Source: an uncultured Clostridia bacterium
GTDB taxonomy: Bacteria > Bacillota_A > Clostridia > Peptostreptococcales > Anaerovoracaceae
DNA length: 6,855 bases
Reading direction: 5' to 3'
Assembly: GCA_946645735.1 (NCBI GenBank)
Contig: CAMPCK010000046.1
Location: 1-6,855, forward strand
Shown here piece by piece: positions 6,515 through 6,855 of the stretch (position 1 is the stretch's first letter; every line of letters begins with the position of its first letter). A program made the position numbers and the translations under genes. The notes under the pieces are model-generated. The model searched no databases. It was not told where the DNA came from and worked only from the letters and a program-made list of their open reading frames with translations.

Positions 6515-6523
6515 ATGATAACA
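6515..6523 (-). promoter_or_regulatory. Possible extended -10 promoter of the vWA gene
   Basis: On the minus strand TGTTATCAT matches the extended -10 form (TG, one base, then TATAAT) with one mismatch. It lies about 54 bases before the vWA start. No good -35 box is seen at 16-18 bp, so the call is weak; the vWA gene could also be read from upstream. Confidence 0.3.
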
Positions 6524-6541
6524 GGTCTGAGATGGTTCAGG

Positions 6542-6558
6542 GTCGCCTGCCGGGCGAC
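6542..6558 (-). other. GC-rich hairpin after the HTH-like gene
   Basis: GTCGCC-CGGCA-GGCGAC on the minus strand is a perfect 6-bp stem with a 5-base loop, two bases after the stop codon of the upstream gene. There is no T-run after it, so it is not a standard intrinsic terminator. It may be a weak or factor-assisted terminator, or may protect an mRNA end. Confidence 0.4.
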
Positions 6559-6560
6559 TT

Positions 6561-6855
6561 CTAACTTACAAGGGTTTCACCGAACTTTTCAAAGAGGATT
6601 CTCTCCACATCGAAGATGCTGTATATCCCCTTATAGATGCAGTACTGCACCGTGAGGTCTATCTTGTCTGATGGGGAGAAGGCCTGTCCGGCGCTCTCCA
6701 GAAGATCCCTGGTCTCGTCCAGAGAAAGCTTGAGAGAAAGAGCCAGAGCCAGAATGGTTCTCTTCTTGGGAACGTGCCCCTGCTGCCTTATCTTGGAGAA
6801 GGTCTGCTTGCTTAAATTGGCTCCCTTGTATACTTCAACGTCGCTTAGGCCGCTT
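6561..6855 (-). CDS. HTH-like regulatory protein, C-terminal part (start outside window)
   Basis: The last 97 residues before the TAG stop (6561-6563) are visible; the start lies beyond the window edge. The first residues (SGLSDVEVYKGANLSKQTFSK) resemble an XRE/lambda-repressor-type helix-turn-helix, with KGANLSKQTFSKIR as the probable recognition unit. An all-helical region follows (TILALALSLKLSLDETRDLL), then a C-terminal segment (YCIYKGIYSIFDVERILFEKF). From memory, this fold occurs in Lachnospiraceae both as a stand-alone protein and as the C-terminal part of larger proteins, including some with a macro domain. The visible part cannot decide which applies. Its role is unknown. Its position before the vWA gene on the same strand suggests co-regulation or partnership. 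Confidence 0.75.
   Translation of the reverse strand, partial: SGLSDVEVYKGANLSKQTFSKIRQQGHVPKKRTILALALSLKLSLDETRDLLESAGQAFSPSDKIDLTVQYCIYKGIYSIFDVERILFEKFGETLVS

Noticed and set aside
5778..6518. Open frame of 246 codons on the plus strand
   Set aside because: It is the antisense shadow of the vWA gene, whose complete MIDAS motif and ribosome site fix the real strand.

Overview
The window comes from a Gram-positive anaerobe of the Clostridia, most likely Lachnospiraceae. This is inferred from strong AGGAGG-type ribosome sites, a Cys-anchored substrate-binding lipoprotein, and the style of the permease, vWA and HTH proteins. No rRNA or marker gene fixes the genus. Every gene I can support lies on the minus strand, so transcription runs from high to low coordinates.

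In transcription order: (1) 6561-6855, the 3' end of a small HTH-like regulatory protein whose start is outside the window. (2) 5805-6461, a single-domain von Willebrand factor A (vWA) protein with an intact MIDAS metal site. (3) 5533-5804, a 272-base intergenic control region. It holds a small terminator for the vWA gene, short repeats, a good sigma-A promoter with a palindrome between its -35 and -10 boxes, a perfect 12-bp hairpin overlapping the predicted start site, and a long leader. (4) A tightly packed oligopeptide ABC-transporter operon, oppB-oppC-oppD-oppF, with spacers of 14 and 15 bases and an 8-base overlap. (5) After 92 bases, oppA, which encodes the extracellular peptide-binding lipoprotein and runs off the low-coordinate edge. 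OppB and OppC form the membrane channel, OppD and OppF the ATPase pair, and OppA would capture peptide and deliver it to OppBC.

The main discovery is in oppA. Its signal peptide, lipobox cysteine and Gly/Ser tether look normal. What follows, however, is the C-terminal half of a family-5 solute-binding protein, beginning at the 'IRQAIGLLFDRNYI' helix, and not the N-terminal half. That half runs to the usual end of such proteins ('NPLGYKYF') and then, with no stop codon and no second signal peptide, reads into the usual mature N-terminus ('LNVCIASEPDTLDPA'). The visible 476 residues therefore have the order signal - C half - N half, as in a circular permutation with its breakpoint near the domain I/III boundary. 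The gene's end is outside the window. A C-half plus complete-protein fusion, or an assembly artefact, therefore cannot be excluded from this sequence alone.
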